Shown here one piece after another: positions 63,686 to 64,000 of a stretch of 64,000 nt of DNA (the stretch's first letter is position 1; every line of letters begins with the position of its first letter). Both the position numbers and the translations under genes were made by a program. Source of the DNA: Viridibacillus sp050278625 (GTDB lineage: Bacteria; Bacillota; Bacilli; Bacillales_A; Planococcaceae); contig NZ_JBNNTI010000006.1 of assembly GCF_050278625.1 (NCBI RefSeq), positions 53,882 through 117,881 of the forward strand. The letters run 5' to 3'. Under the pieces are notes generated by a model. That model made no database searches, was not told the origin of the DNA, and was given only the letters and a program-made list of their open reading frames with translations.

Positions 63686-64000
63686 TCAAATTAAGTGCAA
63701 CACTTGCTCCATGAACGCTTCGTGTGCAGATTTCCAGCCCAAGCATTTTCTTGGGCGATTATTAATTAAATATAACGCCTTTTTTAATTCATCCTTGCTT
63801 ACCTCAGCTAGGTCTGTTCGCTTAGGGAAAAATTCACGTAGTAAACCATTCGCATTTTCATTACTGCCCCGTTGCCAAGAAGAGTAAGGGTCTGCGAAAT
63901 AAACTTGGATATTCAAGTCTTTTTCCAAGTTTGTATAACAACTAAATTCTTTGCCTCGATCAGTCGTTGCCGTTTGAAAACTGTCTTTTGGTAAAGCATG
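63686..64000 (-). CDS. IS30-family transposase, C-terminal part (cut by window edge)
   Basis: The minus-strand frame is open from the window end to a stop at 63686, giving about 104 residues: TTDRGKEF (second catalytic Asp), YFADPYSSWQRGSNENANGLLREFFPK (shown as ADPYSSWQRGSNENANGL; catalytic Glu) and the NNRPRKCLGWKSAHE ending, all typical of IS30. The element's right inverted repeat probably overlaps the region around 63670-63705 (GTTGCACTTAATTTGACAAAG on the minus strand, 20 of these 21 bases being the usual conserved core in my recollection). No frameshift is visible in this part. Confidence 0.85.
   Translation of the reverse strand, partial: HALPKDSFQTATTDRGKEFSCYTNLEKDLNIQVYFADPYSSWQRGSNENANGLLREFFPKRTDLAEVSKDELKKALYLINNRPRKCLGWKSAHEAFMEQVLHLI

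Overview
The window (low GC, about 36%) comes from a spore-forming Bacillales bacterium, most likely Planococcaceae/Caryophanaceae (Lysinibacillus, Solibacillus, Viridibacillus relatives). Two blocks are collinear with the Bacillus subtilis yhe and yha-yhg regions, and spore genes (CotD-like, YjcZ-like), a T-box and coproporphyrin-type haem genes support this. The genus is an inference from family recognition only.

Layout. (1) 1-4.1 kb: a heterodimeric multidrug ABC exporter (bmrC/bmrD type) behind a strong promoter, a 26-codon leader ORF, two tandem terminator hairpins and a second mini-ORF; this looks like ribosome-controlled attenuation. (2) 4.1-12.1 kb: a small membrane protein, an MFS transporter, an internally deleted IS1182-family element, a 1271-aa superfamily 1 helicase with a co-transcribed partner of unknown function, and a lipoprotein. 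(3) 12.15-13.1 kb: an array of GC-rich structured repeats with compensatory base changes, recurring at 33.0, 52.5 and 56.4-56.7 kb. (4) 13.1-15.4 kb: yheE, a ferritin-like gene, yheB, yheA. (5) 16-24.4 kb: secreted proteins: a wall-repeat protein, a 5'-nucleotidase apparently split at its signal peptide by an ORF-less group II intron, and a 1514-aa multidomain nuclease; the last two could degrade extracellular nucleic acid to nucleosides. (6) 24.7-32.8 kb: a broken hemAT, hemZ, a CdaR-type regulator, a decayed glycerate kinase joined to an ornithine cyclodeaminase remnant, a DUF2785 protein, a lipoprotein and a HAD phosphatase.

(7) 33.2-36.3 kb: serA and a class V aminotransferase under a T-box (probable serine specifier). 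(8) 36.8-56.3 kb: yhaR with a FadR box, yhzD, yhaO, yhaN, yhaM, a CotD-like gene, prsA, a YjcZ-like micro-ORF, two membrane proteins, scoC, yhaH, trpP, hit, ecsAB, an M20 amidohydrolase, hmoB, hemE-hemH-hemY. (9) 56.8-63.6 kb: a four-gene operon (propeller lipoprotein, response regulator, histidine kinase, YtkA/FixH-like His/Met-rich lipoprotein), then yhgD and yhgE. (10) The right edge cuts an IS30-family transposase.

The best candidates for something new are the covarying repeat family with GGA-loop hairpins, the ORF-less intron in the nucleotidase gene, the exporter attenuator, and the helicase-partner operon. All starts were chosen by eye from ribosome binding sites and homologue lengths.
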